44,044 nucleotides of DNA from ASMP01 sp964617015 (GCA_964617015.1 CAZTVG010000005.1:1-44044); one strand, 5' to 3'. Positions 5,541 through 13,454 are shown, numbered from the stretch's first letter. The notes: generated by a model not told the origin, from the letters alone. Program-made: numbers and translations.

Positions 5541-5893
5541 TGCCGACAGCTAAGGAACGAGCCGTAGCGGCTATAGAGGGGGGGCTGATAGGAGAAGCGC
5601 GCAGCGATGGGACCGTCCTTGCATGGAAAGCAGATTTAGTAGACTTAGTGCAGCGCCTTGCCGACGCCCTTGAGGCGGCACGGGCTAAGTTGGTCGTCCC
5701 TGAGGGCTGGTGGCTGGTGCCGGAGGAGCCGACGAAAGTGGCAAGTAACCTCCTAATCATCGTTTTACTTATTATATCTGGATGGACGCTAATTTACGCG
5801 GTTCTGGATGTAAGAAAGGATTTAGACCAACTAATAGAACTTCACTACACTGTTTGTCCATATGCCGAGGGTTGTGATAAGGGATATGAATAA
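5540..5893 (+). CDS. Hypothetical membrane protein, 117 aa
   Basis: ATG 5540 follows GGAGGG at good spacing. Residues 1-65 are soluble and helical (LVDLVQRLADALEAARAKL, then VPEGWWLVPEEPT), followed by one transmembrane helix (about residues 70-92, LLIIVLLIISGWTLIYAVL) and a C-terminal tail with two Cys. Probably anchored in the inner membrane. Function unknown. Confidence 0.6.
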   Translation: MPTAKERAVAAIEGGLIGEARSDGTVLAWKADLVDLVQRLADALEAARAKLVVPEGWWLVPEEPTKVASNLLIIVLLIISGWTLIYAVLDVRKDLDQLIELHYTVCPYAEGCDKGYE

Positions 5894-6010
5894 CCCCAGA
5901 CGCCCTCTCGTGTTCGTTCCCAATAAATCTGCAGTGCAGAGAGGTATGGTGAGCTGCGGTACGTCACAGTTGGCTGGATAGACAGATGTGGGGTAAATAC
6001 CATTTGTAGG

Positions 6011-6193
6011 ATGTTTGCCGAGGCAATGGCTGATTCGGAACCTGACGACTATATTATCATAAGTGGACTATCGGTGTTGGTTGCGGTTGCAGCAGCAACG
6101 ATGGCTTACAAGCATGGGAAGGTTAATTTTCTCATTTTCCGCAACGGGGAGTACGTGGAGCGAAACGTTGATATCTCTCAACTGTCGGAGTAA
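6011..6193 (+). CDS. Small membrane protein, 60 aa
   Basis: One membrane segment (about residues 15-33, IIISGLSVLVAVAAATMAY) and a short charged tail. ATG 6026 behind GCCGAGGCA is an alternative start. The 117 bases upstream (5894-6010) hold no gene or signal I can support. Confidence 0.5.
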   Translation: MFAEAMADSEPDDYIIISGLSVLVAVAAATMAYKHGKVNFLIFRNGEYVERNVDISQLSE

Positions 6194-6208
6194 GAAGAGG
6201 AGTAGGAT

Positions 6209-6403
6209 ATGTCACGTATGAGTTGGGTAGTCATCTTATGGGCGGTGTTTACAGTAGTAGTTCTACTTGTTGGGATCACAATTAAACAAGACTGGCAGGG
6301 AATGGCCATCTTTGTCCCAGCTACCACAGCCCTAATCTCTGTCCTGGTTGTAGCGTTGAGAAAGTATAGCGACATAGAGAGAAATATACTTCCTGGGGAC
6401 TGA
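6209..6403 (+). CDS. Small membrane protein with two helices, 64 aa
   Basis: Behind AAGAGGAGTAGG. Two hydrophobic segments, VVILWAVFTVVVLLVGITI (residues 7-25) and MAIFVPATTALISVLVVAL (32-50), linked by a short polar loop, then a charged tail. The topology would suit a holin or a membrane modulator, but it lies in the early region and no family is recognised. Confidence 0.6.
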   Translation: MSRMSWVVILWAVFTVVVLLVGITIKQDWQGMAIFVPATTALISVLVVALRKYSDIERNILPGD

Positions 6404-6418
6404 GAAAGGAGAAGTAAG

Positions 6419-6622
6419 ATGAAAGCGATTGAGTTTCACGAAGACCTTTCCCTAATAGTCCGAAGTCTGGGTCATGCGACAGCTTCAACTGGTCTGCTAA
6501 TGGCGTACGAAGATGTAGTTGTACACGACCAAGATATAACCCGAATACTTGCTGATGTGGACATAGCCAAGGACAAGCTGAATCATATACGCAGACAGAT
6601 AGAGGAGGGAGGGAGTAGATGA
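6419..6622 (+). CDS. Hypothetical protein, 67 aa
   Basis: Behind AAAGGAGAAGTAAG. A soluble helical protein (SLIVRSLGHA, DVDIAKDKLNHIRRQIEEG). Its stop overlaps the next start (ATGA). Function unknown. Confidence 0.6.
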   Translation: MKAIEFHEDLSLIVRSLGHATASTGLLMAYEDVVVHDQDITRILADVDIAKDKLNHIRRQIEEGGSR

Positions 6623-6789
6623 AGCGTATCCTCTATCTAACGGTTATCACTCTCATCCTCCTTCTCCAAACTTGGTCGGCTGCGGCAGCCTGCTCCACAA
6701 TCACCATCTATACGCCAGATGGTAAGCTGATAGTCTGTACACAGTGTTGCAGCGGTGACACTTGTACAATCAACTGCTTAGGTGCGTGA
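6619..6789 (+). CDS. Secreted Cys-rich small protein, 56 aa
   Basis: MKRILYLTVITLILLLQTWS is a classic signal peptide ending about AAAA; the mature part begins ACSTITIYTPDGKLIVC and has six Cys (TQCC, DTC, INC). Similar small secreted phage proteins with an AC(S/T)T-I pattern and paired Cys occur in environmental phages with unknown function. The ATGA and TGATG overlaps on both sides show it is a real cistron. Expected in the periplasm with disulfides. Confidence 0.65.
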   Translation: MKRILYLTVITLILLLQTWSAAAACSTITIYTPDGKLIVCTQCCSGDTCTINCLGA

Positions 6790-7106
6790 TGGCTGATCTC
6801 AAATCCCTGATTGATGAGTTGGAGCAGGCAAAGGAGGGGAGCCGGGAACTTGATCGGAAAGTTTACTGGCGGCTCGATTTGCCAAGGATCGGGAATATGG
6901 AGGCAACAATTCCTCGCTACACCACCAGCCTCGACGCCGCTCTGACACTGGTGCCGGAGGACATATGGTGGCAGTTGAGACACGAACACGGAGTTTATAG
7001 TGTAGAGGTGGGTAGAACTATAGGCACGCAGCAGAAATCATACCCGGCCCTCGCCCTCTGTATCGCAGCCCTCAAGGTCAGAGATCAGGCAATAGACAAT
7101 GACTGA
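6789..7106 (+). CDS. Phage ABA-sandwich-domain-like protein
   Basis: I chose ATG 6789, overlapping the previous stop, because the protein then starts MADLKSLIDELEQAKEGSRELD. The pattern LD..V, then PRYTTSLDAALTLVPEDIWWQL, and finally YPALALCIAALKVRDQA is typical of the small ABA-sandwich proteins of phages, whose function is not established. Length (105 aa) fits. It overlaps the nuclease gene downstream by 8 bases. Confidence 0.7.
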   Translation: MADLKSLIDELEQAKEGSRELDRKVYWRLDLPRIGNMEATIPRYTTSLDAALTLVPEDIWWQLRHEHGVYSVEVGRTIGTQQKSYPALALCIAALKVRDQAIDND

Positions 7107-8103
7107 CCGCTTCTATGACAACACTCGCCTCACCGATTATCGCAGGTGCCCACGCTATTTCTACTTCCGTCACGAGCGCGGTTGGGTACGGGAGGAGCCT
7201 GAGGCAGCCCCTGTTTTTGGTATATCCTGGGGCAGCGCAATGGATAGTCTCTGGCACGATATCGCTCTTAGCACGGACCACTACGACAAGGAGAAGATCC
7301 TCTTGAGGGCACTCGGTGCTTTTACAAGTACATGGGTTAAAGAGGGTATGCCAGCTCTGGATGAGATTGGACCTGAGGAGTACCAGCGTCTTGGAGCGCG
7401 CCACCCAGGGACAGCCCTGGAGATGCTCTATGCGTACTTCGAGCAACGAGAGGACTTCATTAAGAACAAGATAACTCTCCTAGCTATTGAAAGGCCGTTC
7501 GCTGTCCCTCTTGACCCCAATGACCCAACTCTCTTCTACGTTGGCAGGATGGATAAAGAGATAGAGATAGAGTGGAACGGGCGCGTATACCCCCTGGACC
7601 ATAAAACCACAGCTTCGTATGCTAAGTCTGGTGGGTTTAGGTCAATGTTCCTGGACAGCTTCTCCCCCAATAGTCAGGTGGAGGGTTATATCTTCTCTGC
7701 AAAGGTTGAGTACAAAGATAAACTGAAGGGAGTTCTTATAGACGCCGCACTTGTCCACAAAACAGAACAGGCCTTTAGGTTTATCCCTATTGAGAAGGAG
7801 TTTGAACAGATCGACGCCTGGCTCTGGGAGACGCATGATTGGATTAGGAAGATTGAGGCGGACAAAGCTGCCCTGTTTAGGGGGGAGGAAAAACATAAAA
7901 GGGGAGGCTCTCCTCCTTACCTAAGCGCCTTCCCAAAGAACACAAACTCCTGCCACGCTTACAACAGGCCATGCCCCTATCTCGACCCATGCAGGATGTG
8001 GCCGAACCCAATTGGTAAAGATCTCCCACCTGGGTTTAAGGAGAGCAGATGGTCTCCGTTTGAGAAATTGGGCTTGAGTGAGTTGGGATTGTCAGAGGGG
8101 TGA
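7099..8103 (+). CDS. PD-(D/E)XK nuclease, Cas4/RecB-like, with Fe-S-type cysteines
   Basis: The nuclease core is visible as GRMD (D152), LDHKTT (D167, K169) and Q193 of QVEGYIFSA, the RecB/Cas4 motif order. Four Cys frame it: C17 (RRCPRYFYF) and C285, C292, C298 (CHAYNRPCPYLDPCRMW), the arrangement of a 4Fe-4S staple in Cas4/AddB enzymes. Such phage exonucleases process DNA ends for recombination or replication. The AAA ATPase at 14189 and the protein at 15036 could be partners. 334 aa. Confidence 0.8.
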   Translation: MTDRFYDNTRLTDYRRCPRYFYFRHERGWVREEPEAAPVFGISWGSAMDSLWHDIALSTDHYDKEKILLRALGAFTSTWVKEGMPALDEIGPEEYQRLGARHPGTALEMLYAYFEQREDFIKNKITLLAIERPFAVPLDPNDPTLFYVGRMDKEIEIEWNGRVYPLDHKTTASYAKSGGFRSMFLDSFSPNSQVEGYIFSAKVEYKDKLKGVLIDAALVHKTEQAFRFIPIEKEFEQIDAWLWETHDWIRKIEADKAALFRGEEKHKRGGSPPYLSAFPKNTNSCHAYNRPCPYLDPCRMWPNPIGKDLPPGFKESRWSPFEKLGLSELGLSEG

Positions 8104-8198
8104 CCTACTCTGATCTTGGGATAGCATTTATCGTGCTGCTAATCCTTGGTCTGACGCTGCTAAACGTCATACTAACAATATGGAGTATATCACAGTGA
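8100..8198 (+). CDS. Tiny membrane protein, 32 aa
   Basis: GTG 8100 overlaps the nuclease stop (GTGA). VTYSDLGIAFIVLLILGLTL forms a single transmembrane helix. It overlaps the NeuC-like gene downstream. One of three similar single-helix microproteins between the sugar genes (also 9325 and 12577). Confidence 0.5.
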   Translation: MTYSDLGIAFIVLLILGLTLLNVILTIWSISQ

Positions 8199-9328
8199 GA
8201 AGAATAATGGGGTTGACCGGGAAGAGGGGAGGTTACGGAGCTATGCGACCCATGCTGCGTCTAATGAGGGACGACCCTGAACTGGAATTGCAACTAGTTA
8301 CAACTGACATGCACCTAAAGGAGGAATTCGGGTTCACCTTGAACGAGGTAGAGGAGGACTTTGGAGATTCTATTGAGAAGATATTTATGAATATACAAGG
8401 GAGAGAAAGTAGGGCTGAGCAGCTGGCTGAACTCCACTTATGCCTCGCCACGATGTTTGGCCGAAGTGTACCGGATATCTTGGTTCTTATGGGTGATAGA
8501 GCAGAGAGCCTGATCGCAGCCGTTGTTGCAACTCAGTTCAACGTCCCCATCGCCCATATACAAGGGGGCGACACAACAGGAGGTATCGACAATCCCCAGA
8601 GAAACGCGATATCGAAGCTGGCACATGTTCACTTCACTTCGTGCCAGAGGAGTACACACGAACTGTGTATTTTGAACGAACTCCCTTGGCGCATCCACGA
8701 AGTTGGGGATCTCCACATTGATCCTATTGTACAGGGGGACTTTCTTCCGCAAGTCGAGGTGCGTGATAGGCTCGACCTTGGTAAACTAAGCCCTAGTGTT
8801 CCTATTATAACTGTGCTCCAGCACCCAGATACATACAATCCCACTGTATCGGGTGAACAGATGCAAATCACGCTCCAAGGAGTTGCCAGGGCTGTTAGTG
8901 ACAGAAATGTCGTGTGTATCTACCCCTGCTCAGATCAAGGGTACAAAGGGATAATTGACGAGCTAGAAGAATTTAGAGTCTATTCGGGACTGGCCCAAGT
9001 TCACAAGAACCTCCCGTCCCCCCTATTTCTTGGTCTATTAAACGTAACAGACGTGATCGTCGGCAACTCCTCTTCCGGGGTCATAGAGGCTCCATACTTC
9101 GGCCTCCGAGCGGTTGATATAGGCTATAGACAGAAGGGTAGATTGAGTTGCGATCTCACAAAGTGGGTTCCGCATGATTCTAACTTGATAGCCAAGGCCA
9201 TAAAGGAGAGTATAGAGACCGGACCTGGTAAGGTCAACAACACCCTGTATGGTGACGGCCACGCAGGGGAGAGGGTTGTTAAGGTACTCAAGGAACTGGA
9301 GATCAACAACAGGTTACTAAGAAAATGA
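8180..9328 (+). CDS. neuC: UDP-GlcNAc 2-epimerase (hydrolysing), NeuC-like
   Basis: Members hydrolyse and epimerise UDP-N-acetylhexosamines to a free ManNAc-type sugar, the first step towards sialic-type acids. Family signatures: LTGKRGGYGAMRPML (residues 12-26, the nucleotide-binding start), GDRAE (105-109), HIQGGDTTGGID (126-137), KLAHVHF and GNSSSGVIEAPYFGLRAVDIGYRQ near residue 300. Length (382 aa) is normal. GTG 8195, in a GTGA overlap with the microprotein stop, would start the protein directly at its first strand and may be the true start. First enzyme of the sugar operon; the exact sugar is not predictable. Confidence 0.85.
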   Translation: MEYITVRRIMGLTGKRGGYGAMRPMLRLMRDDPELELQLVTTDMHLKEEFGFTLNEVEEDFGDSIEKIFMNIQGRESRAEQLAELHLCLATMFGRSVPDILVLMGDRAESLIAAVVATQFNVPIAHIQGGDTTGGIDNPQRNAISKLAHVHFTSCQRSTHELCILNELPWRIHEVGDLHIDPIVQGDFLPQVEVRDRLDLGKLSPSVPIITVLQHPDTYNPTVSGEQMQITLQGVARAVSDRNVVCIYPCSDQGYKGIIDELEEFRVYSGLAQVHKNLPSPLFLGLLNVTDVIVGNSSSGVIEAPYFGLRAVDIGYRQKGRLSCDLTKWVPHDSNLIAKAIKESIETGPGKVNNTLYGDGHAGERVVKVLKELEINNRLLRK

Positions 9329-9408
9329 ACGGAGATCTATTTCGTGTTGTGGCGTTTGTAGTTGTAGTGTGGCTTCTCGTGATCTCCCTCGCTATAAACT
9401 TGCTTTGA
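9325..9408 (+). CDS. Tiny membrane protein, 27 aa
   Basis: ATG 9325 overlaps the NeuC-like stop (ATGA). MNGDLFRVVAFVVVVWLLVI continues hydrophobic to the stop at 9406-9408: a single membrane helix. Its last codons lie inside copy 4 of the dispersed element. Confidence 0.5.
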   Translation: MNGDLFRVVAFVVVVWLLVISLAINLL

Positions 9409-9427
9409 TTTAATTTCGTTCAAACGA
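9405..9427 (-). repeat. Dispersed palindromic element, copy 4
   Basis: On the minus strand AGTTC, then GTTTGAACGAA, then ATTAAATCAAA. It lies between the tiny membrane gene and the dehydrogenase start at 9438, the only gap in an otherwise overlapping operon. Confidence 0.8.
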
Positions 9428-9437
9428 ACTTGATATT

Positions 9438-10388
9438 ATGAAAAAGCCTGTTCTCCTTATTCAACCTGATTTAGTGTATCAGGAGAGCACTCTTCAGTAT
9501 ATGTCCGAAGAGTTCTCTCTGATGGGCTACGACGAGCTGGATAGTGAGAACTCCAACTTAGTGACAGTCATCTTCGCACCAAGACCATTCCCACTTGGTC
9601 TCTTCGTTAGAGACTTCCCAAATCTCAAGGTGATCGTATCCAACACAACATCCGTTGACCATCTCCCTATTAAAGAGGCAGAAGAAAGGGGAATAAAGAT
9701 AATCTCTCTCACTGACGACCGTGAGTTTCTTGAACAGATAACATGCACGGCTGAACACACGCTGGGTCTTATTATGGCAGCACACAGGAGGATACCAGCA
9801 GCTCATGCTGATGTGTGCGAGGGGAACTGGGATCGGACGAAGTGGAGGGCACCAAGGATGCTCTCTAAGATGAACCTTGGTGTGGTAGGAGCGGGCAGAG
9901 TAGGAGCCCACGTTGCCGGTATATGCAGTGGTATCTTCGAGTTAGTAAGGTGGTACGATCCCTATTACGACCCTAATTGGCTGGCCCCCTTATTCTACAA
10001 AGGCAAGGAGAGGGCCCACTCCCTGAACGGACTTGCCATCGATACGGATGTCCTCTGTATCTGTGCTGGACCGAGACAGGGGAGTATGGAGGTCATAGAT
10101 AGAGAGGTTCTCCGCCACCTTCGTCCAGGCGCAATAGTCGTCAACACAGCTCGCGCCGGACTTCTAGATGAGGATGCCCTGATTGACCTCCTTATAAGTG
10201 GTCATGTCCGTGCAGCTGCCCTCGATACTGCAAAGGGAGAGCCCCAAATATCCCCTAAGCTCGTGGCCTACGCGCAAGCTAGCAACAACCTCATCCTCAC
10301 CCCTCACATAGCTGGCTCAACAGAGGACGCCCTTGCCACGACTGAGAGGAGGGTGCTGGAGAAGGCACTGGAGACCCTAAATGGATAG
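9438..10388 (+). CDS. D-isomer-specific 2-hydroxyacid dehydrogenase
   Basis: NAD(P)-dependent interconversion of a 2-keto acid and a D-2-hydroxy acid. The NAD-binding Rossmann motif GAGRVGAHVA (151-160) and the catalytic triad are visible: R239 (NTARAGLL), E268 (TAKGEP) and H290 (LTPHIAGS). 316 aa, normal length. Related dehydrogenases occur in bacterial surface-sugar clusters beside NeuB/NeuA genes, so a role in making a sugar-acid precursor is inferred from context; the substrate is unknown. There is no obvious ribosome site. Confidence 0.85.
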   Translation: MKKPVLLIQPDLVYQESTLQYMSEEFSLMGYDELDSENSNLVTVIFAPRPFPLGLFVRDFPNLKVIVSNTTSVDHLPIKEAEERGIKIISLTDDREFLEQITCTAEHTLGLIMAAHRRIPAAHADVCEGNWDRTKWRAPRMLSKMNLGVVGAGRVGAHVAGICSGIFELVRWYDPYYDPNWLAPLFYKGKERAHSLNGLAIDTDVLCICAGPRQGSMEVIDREVLRHLRPGAIVVNTARAGLLDEDALIDLLISGHVRAAALDTAKGEPQISPKLVAYAQASNNLILTPHIAGSTEDALATTERRVLEKALETLNG

Positions 10389-10662
10389 GCAGAAAGTAAG
10401 TAAAGCAACATTAGAAAGGTTCGGAGGTGAAGTGACGAGGATAGCTGAAACTCTGGGACTGGACAATGAAAACTTCCTGAAATGTCTGCTAATAGTAGCT
10501 GCTTGGGTGTTCGTCCATGATAATCCAGAGCAATCGGATGAAGCTATTATAAGTAAGTTGTCCGATAGAAAGTTGTTAGGGCTATCCATATCTGTAGCAA
10601 GGGGTGTAGAGGGAGATTCCCACAGTGCAATGGATACCCCCTCTTGGGAGACGATACATTGA
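10381..10662 (+). CDS. Hypothetical protein, 93 aa
   Basis: Overlaps the dehydrogenase by 8 bases. A helical protein (SKATLERFGGEVTRIAETL, FLKCLLIVAAWVFVHDNPEQ) with no recognised domain. Its position inside the sugar operon suggests a related job, but nothing in the sequence shows one. Confidence 0.6.
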   Translation: MDRQKVSKATLERFGGEVTRIAETLGLDNENFLKCLLIVAAWVFVHDNPEQSDEAIISKLSDRKLLGLSISVARGVEGDSHSAMDTPSWETIH

Positions 10663-11432
10663 AATTAACAATCTTAGTCCCCGCACGAGGAGAATCTAAA
10701 AACGTAATGCCTGTGAACGGCATCCCACTGGTTAAATACGCCCTTGCTGTCGCAGACAGGATCACCTCAGCAGGGGAGGTAAGCTACGGGACGATACACG
10801 GGATCGAAGGAGAAGCAGCAACTGCTACAACCACAGAGAGTAACATAAAGGCCTTCTGTTCAACGAACGACCTAACTATAATCCCGATGATTAAGAAATA
10901 CTCGTATGTCGCCCTGGACCACAGGCCACCCATGTACTGTCAAGGGGACCGGGGTGTTCACAACTGGGTTGCCGATTACTTTCTCCCTCGCTATGGCACT
11001 CCAGACTACCTAGCTCTAATTCAGCCAACCAATCCGTTTGTATCAGTCGGTGTGTTTGAGAAGGCTCTCCTGGCAATCTCGTCTGGGAGGAGGGACGTAG
11101 CATCTGTTCAGACAGTACATCAAGTTCCCCACATATATCACGCCTGGAATCAACGGCGCCGCCTTGGTGGTAGAGCCAACAGGACAGTGGAGTGGGTGTT
11201 CCCAAAAGTGGGAAAAACAAGCTGGGGTAAGGAAGGGAAACCGGAGTATTATGCATTTAGCAATCTTGTTATCGTCAAACCAGATGCCCTGATAGAACAG
11301 AAGACATTCTTCGCAGAGCCATCTATACCGTTGGTGGTGTCGAGGGCAGAGTCACTCGACATCGACACCCTTGAAGATGTTGCTGTTGCTGAGACGTATA
11401 TCAGGGAAAAGTTGGTGGAGGTCTATATATGA
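10659..11432 (+). CDS. neuA: CMP-nonulosonate (sialic acid-type) cytidylyltransferase, NeuA-like
   Basis: Activates a nonulosonic acid with CTP to its CMP sugar, the donor for transferases. Signatures: LVPARGESKNV (residues 6-16; the family has ARGGSK), IPLVKYALAVA, LIQPTNPFVS (120-129) and SLDIDTLEDVAVAE (about 236-249), the conserved aspartates near the C-terminus. I chose TTG 10659 because GGGAG lies 8 bases upstream and it overlaps the previous stop; TTG 10644 would add five residues. 258 aa; members are usually about 230. A KdsB-type specificity cannot be excluded. Confidence 0.75.
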   Translation: MKLTILVPARGESKNVMPVNGIPLVKYALAVADRITSAGEVSYGTIHGIEGEAATATTTESNIKAFCSTNDLTIIPMIKKYSYVALDHRPPMYCQGDRGVHNWVADYFLPRYGTPDYLALIQPTNPFVSVGVFEKALLAISSGRRDVASVQTVHQVPHIYHAWNQRRRLGGRANRTVEWVFPKVGKTSWGKEGKPEYYAFSNLVIVKPDALIEQKTFFAEPSIPLVVSRAESLDIDTLEDVAVAETYIREKLVEVYI

Positions 11433-12586
11433 AAATCTTGATTCTGGGTGGAGCTGGGTATTTAGGCTGGCCGAGCGCGTTGTACCTCGCAGCAAGGGAC
11501 CATGAAGTGGGGATAGTAGATAACATCGTGAAGGAGAAGTGGGAGAAGATAGCTGGTGTCAAGCCTCTAGAACCCTATGTTCTCATGGTCAATCGTATGA
11601 AGGCGTGGGATGAGCGGGAACGCTGGCTCCAAGGCATGAGTCATATAGGTATAGATATCAGCGCCGAGCCCGGTCTGCTAAGTAAGAATCTGCGCCTTCT
11701 CAAACCCGAAGTGATAATCCACTACGCAGAACAACCGTCTGCTCCTTACTCCATGATGAACGACTCTGCCTGTTATGAGACCCAAAGGAACAATATACTC
11801 GGTACACTGAATCTCATACTGGCTGTTAGGGAGTGTTGTCCAGACGCACATATTGTTAAACTGGGTACAATGGGTGAGTACGGAGTGCCTAATATAGATA
11901 TAGAGGAAGGCTGGTTGGATGTTGAATATAAAGGGAGAAAGGACAACGTACTATTTCCCAAGAGGCCAGGATCTTTCTATCACTTGTCCAAAGTGCATGA
12001 CAGCCATAACCTTGAGTTTGCGTGTAGGACATGGGGACTTAGGGTCACTGATCTCAACCAAGGTATCGTTTACGGAACAGGGACGGTGGAGACAGACTTA
12101 CATCCAAATCTCCGAACCAGTTTCCACTACGACCACATCTTCGGGACTGTCCTAAACCGCTTTGTGACAGAAGCCGCTCTGGAACTCCCCTTGACAGTGT
12201 ACGGAAGTGGGAACCAGAGGAGGTGCTTCATCAGTATACTCGACGTAATGAAGTGTATTGAGCTAGTCTGCCTCAACCCACCCGCACCTGGGGAGTTCAG
12301 GGTATTTAATCAGTTCACAGAGGTAATTTCCCTCAAGAGGCTTGCTGTTCTGGTATCTGGAGTTGCCAAGTGTATGGGTCTGACGGGGAGTGTGGCAAAT
12401 CTAGAGAACCCAAGAGTTGAGAGTGAGGACCACTATTATAACCCCTCCAACAGCTCCCTTCTAGGAATGGGACTTGAACCCCACGAGTTGTCGAGTGATA
12501 GGATTGAACAGATGATACACTTTGTATACAAGAGGCGGGAGCTGGTTAACACCTCAACCCTCAATCCAAGGGTGGGATGGAGGTGA
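11429..12586 (+). CDS. sqdB: UDP-sulfoquinovose synthase-like SDR epimerase (SqdB/SQD1)
   Basis: The SQD1/SqdB family adds sulfite to UDP-glucose through a 4-keto-5,6-ene intermediate to give UDP-sulfoquinovose. Matches run the whole length: GGAGYLGW (7-14), APYSMM (105-110), VKLGTMGEYGVPNIDIEEG (143-161), FYHLSKVHDSHN (183-194), TDLNQGIVYG, GEFRVFNQFTE, NPRVE..EDHYYNP and LGLEPHEL. The SQD1 active-site residues T145, Y182 and K186 correspond to T147, Y184 and K188 here. Length (385 aa) is normal. It overlaps the NeuA-like gene by ATGA. I know of no established role in phages. Confidence 0.88.
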   Translation: MKILILGGAGYLGWPSALYLAARDHEVGIVDNIVKEKWEKIAGVKPLEPYVLMVNRMKAWDERERWLQGMSHIGIDISAEPGLLSKNLRLLKPEVIIHYAEQPSAPYSMMNDSACYETQRNNILGTLNLILAVRECCPDAHIVKLGTMGEYGVPNIDIEEGWLDVEYKGRKDNVLFPKRPGSFYHLSKVHDSHNLEFACRTWGLRVTDLNQGIVYGTGTVETDLHPNLRTSFHYDHIFGTVLNRFVTEAALELPLTVYGSGNQRRCFISILDVMKCIELVCLNPPAPGEFRVFNQFTEVISLKRLAVLVSGVAKCMGLTGSVANLENPRVESEDHYYNPSNSSLLGMGLEPHELSSDRIEQMIHFVYKRRELVNTSTLNPRVGWR

Positions 12587-12690
12587 TAGGACCGAATTTC
12601 AAGTTCTGGAAATATGACGGAACAGACTGGCTCTTTGCAATCGTTATACTTCTGCTACTTGGACTCGGCACATTGGAGTGGATGCAATAA
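12577..12690 (+). CDS. Tiny membrane protein, 37 aa
   Basis: ATG 12577 behind AAGGGTGGG, overlapping the SqdB-like stop. MEVIGPNFKFWKYDGTD, then a membrane helix LFAIVILLLLGLGTL, then EWMQ. It overlaps the NeuB-like GTG start. Third of the single-helix microproteins in this operon. Confidence 0.5.
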   Translation: MEVIGPNFKFWKYDGTDWLFAIVILLLLGLGTLEWMQ

Positions 12691-13454
12691 GTCACATCAA
12701 GATAGGGAAAAGAAAGATCGGTCCAGGAGAGCCCTGCTATATCGTAGCAGAGGCTGGACTCACGCACCTTGGGAGTTTGGACCTCGCACTTAGTATACTT
12801 GAGGATGTGAGGATATCAGGGGCAGAGGCGTTTAAGACGCAAGTGTTCGCCGTTGAGAGTAAGACACACCGTATCGAGAGGGCCCTATCATACAAGTCAC
12901 TTGTGCAGATTAAGGAAGCCATAGGTAGCGACCTGCACTTTATATTGACCCCTCACGACCTCTACGGAGTTGGCGCGATACGGGATATCGGAGTGGATGC
13001 TGTCAAGCTGGGATCTGGCGCGAAGGGGAACCTTGAACTTGTCAGAGCTGTGGCCGCATTGGGGAAGCCGGTCATAGCTTCCCTTGGGGGATATAAAGAA
13101 GACGATCTGTCTCTTCTCCTTGACAACCTGGAGGGGTGCAACGTAGCTCTTCTGCACTGCGTCAGTAGGTATCCTGTACCTGTGGAAGAAGCCGATCTGG
13201 GGAAAATAGCCTATATCAGAACGTACGGTCGTCTAGTAGGCTACTCAGACCACTGTAAAGACGAGATGGCCTCCTGCATCGCAGTTGCACTTGGGGCGTG
13301 TATAATAGAGAGGCATGTGATGCCATCCTTCTGCGTCGGCGTAAAGACCTCAATGGATCAGAAGGTTAGCATCAGGGCAAACGAGTTTCGCAACTTCGTA
13401 TTAGAAATCCGAGCGACTGAAAGGATGATTGATGGACCGCTGGGATCAGATTAG
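12678..13454 (+). CDS. neuB: Nonulosonic acid synthase, NeuB-like, without SAF domain
   Basis: NeuB enzymes condense phosphoenolpyruvate with a ManNAc-type sugar to make a nine-carbon acid. The TIM-barrel signatures are present: IVAEAGLTHLG (22-32), EAFKTQVF (50-57), LTPHD (90-94), VKLGSG (109-114), GKPVIASLGG (129-138), LLHCVSRYPVP (158-168), VGYSDHCKDEMA (187-198) and GACIIERHV (206-214). At 258 aa it lacks the C-terminal SAF (antifreeze-like) domain of the usual 340-aa enzyme, which contacts substrate across the dimer; activity or substrate may differ. GTG start within the preceding small gene. Confidence 0.82.
   Translation: MDAISHIKIGKRKIGPGEPCYIVAEAGLTHLGSLDLALSILEDVRISGAEAFKTQVFAVESKTHRIERALSYKSLVQIKEAIGSDLHFILTPHDLYGVGAIRDIGVDAVKLGSGAKGNLELVRAVAALGKPVIASLGGYKEDDLSLLLDNLEGCNVALLHCVSRYPVPVEEADLGKIAYIRTYGRLVGYSDHCKDEMASCIAVALGACIIERHVMPSFCVGVKTSMDQKVSIRANEFRNFVLEIRATERMIDGPLGSD

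Noticed and set aside
8671..8680. TTTGAACGAA in the NeuC-like gene
   Set aside because: Only a half-site without the second arm; likely coincidence in coding sequence, so not counted as a copy of the dispersed element.
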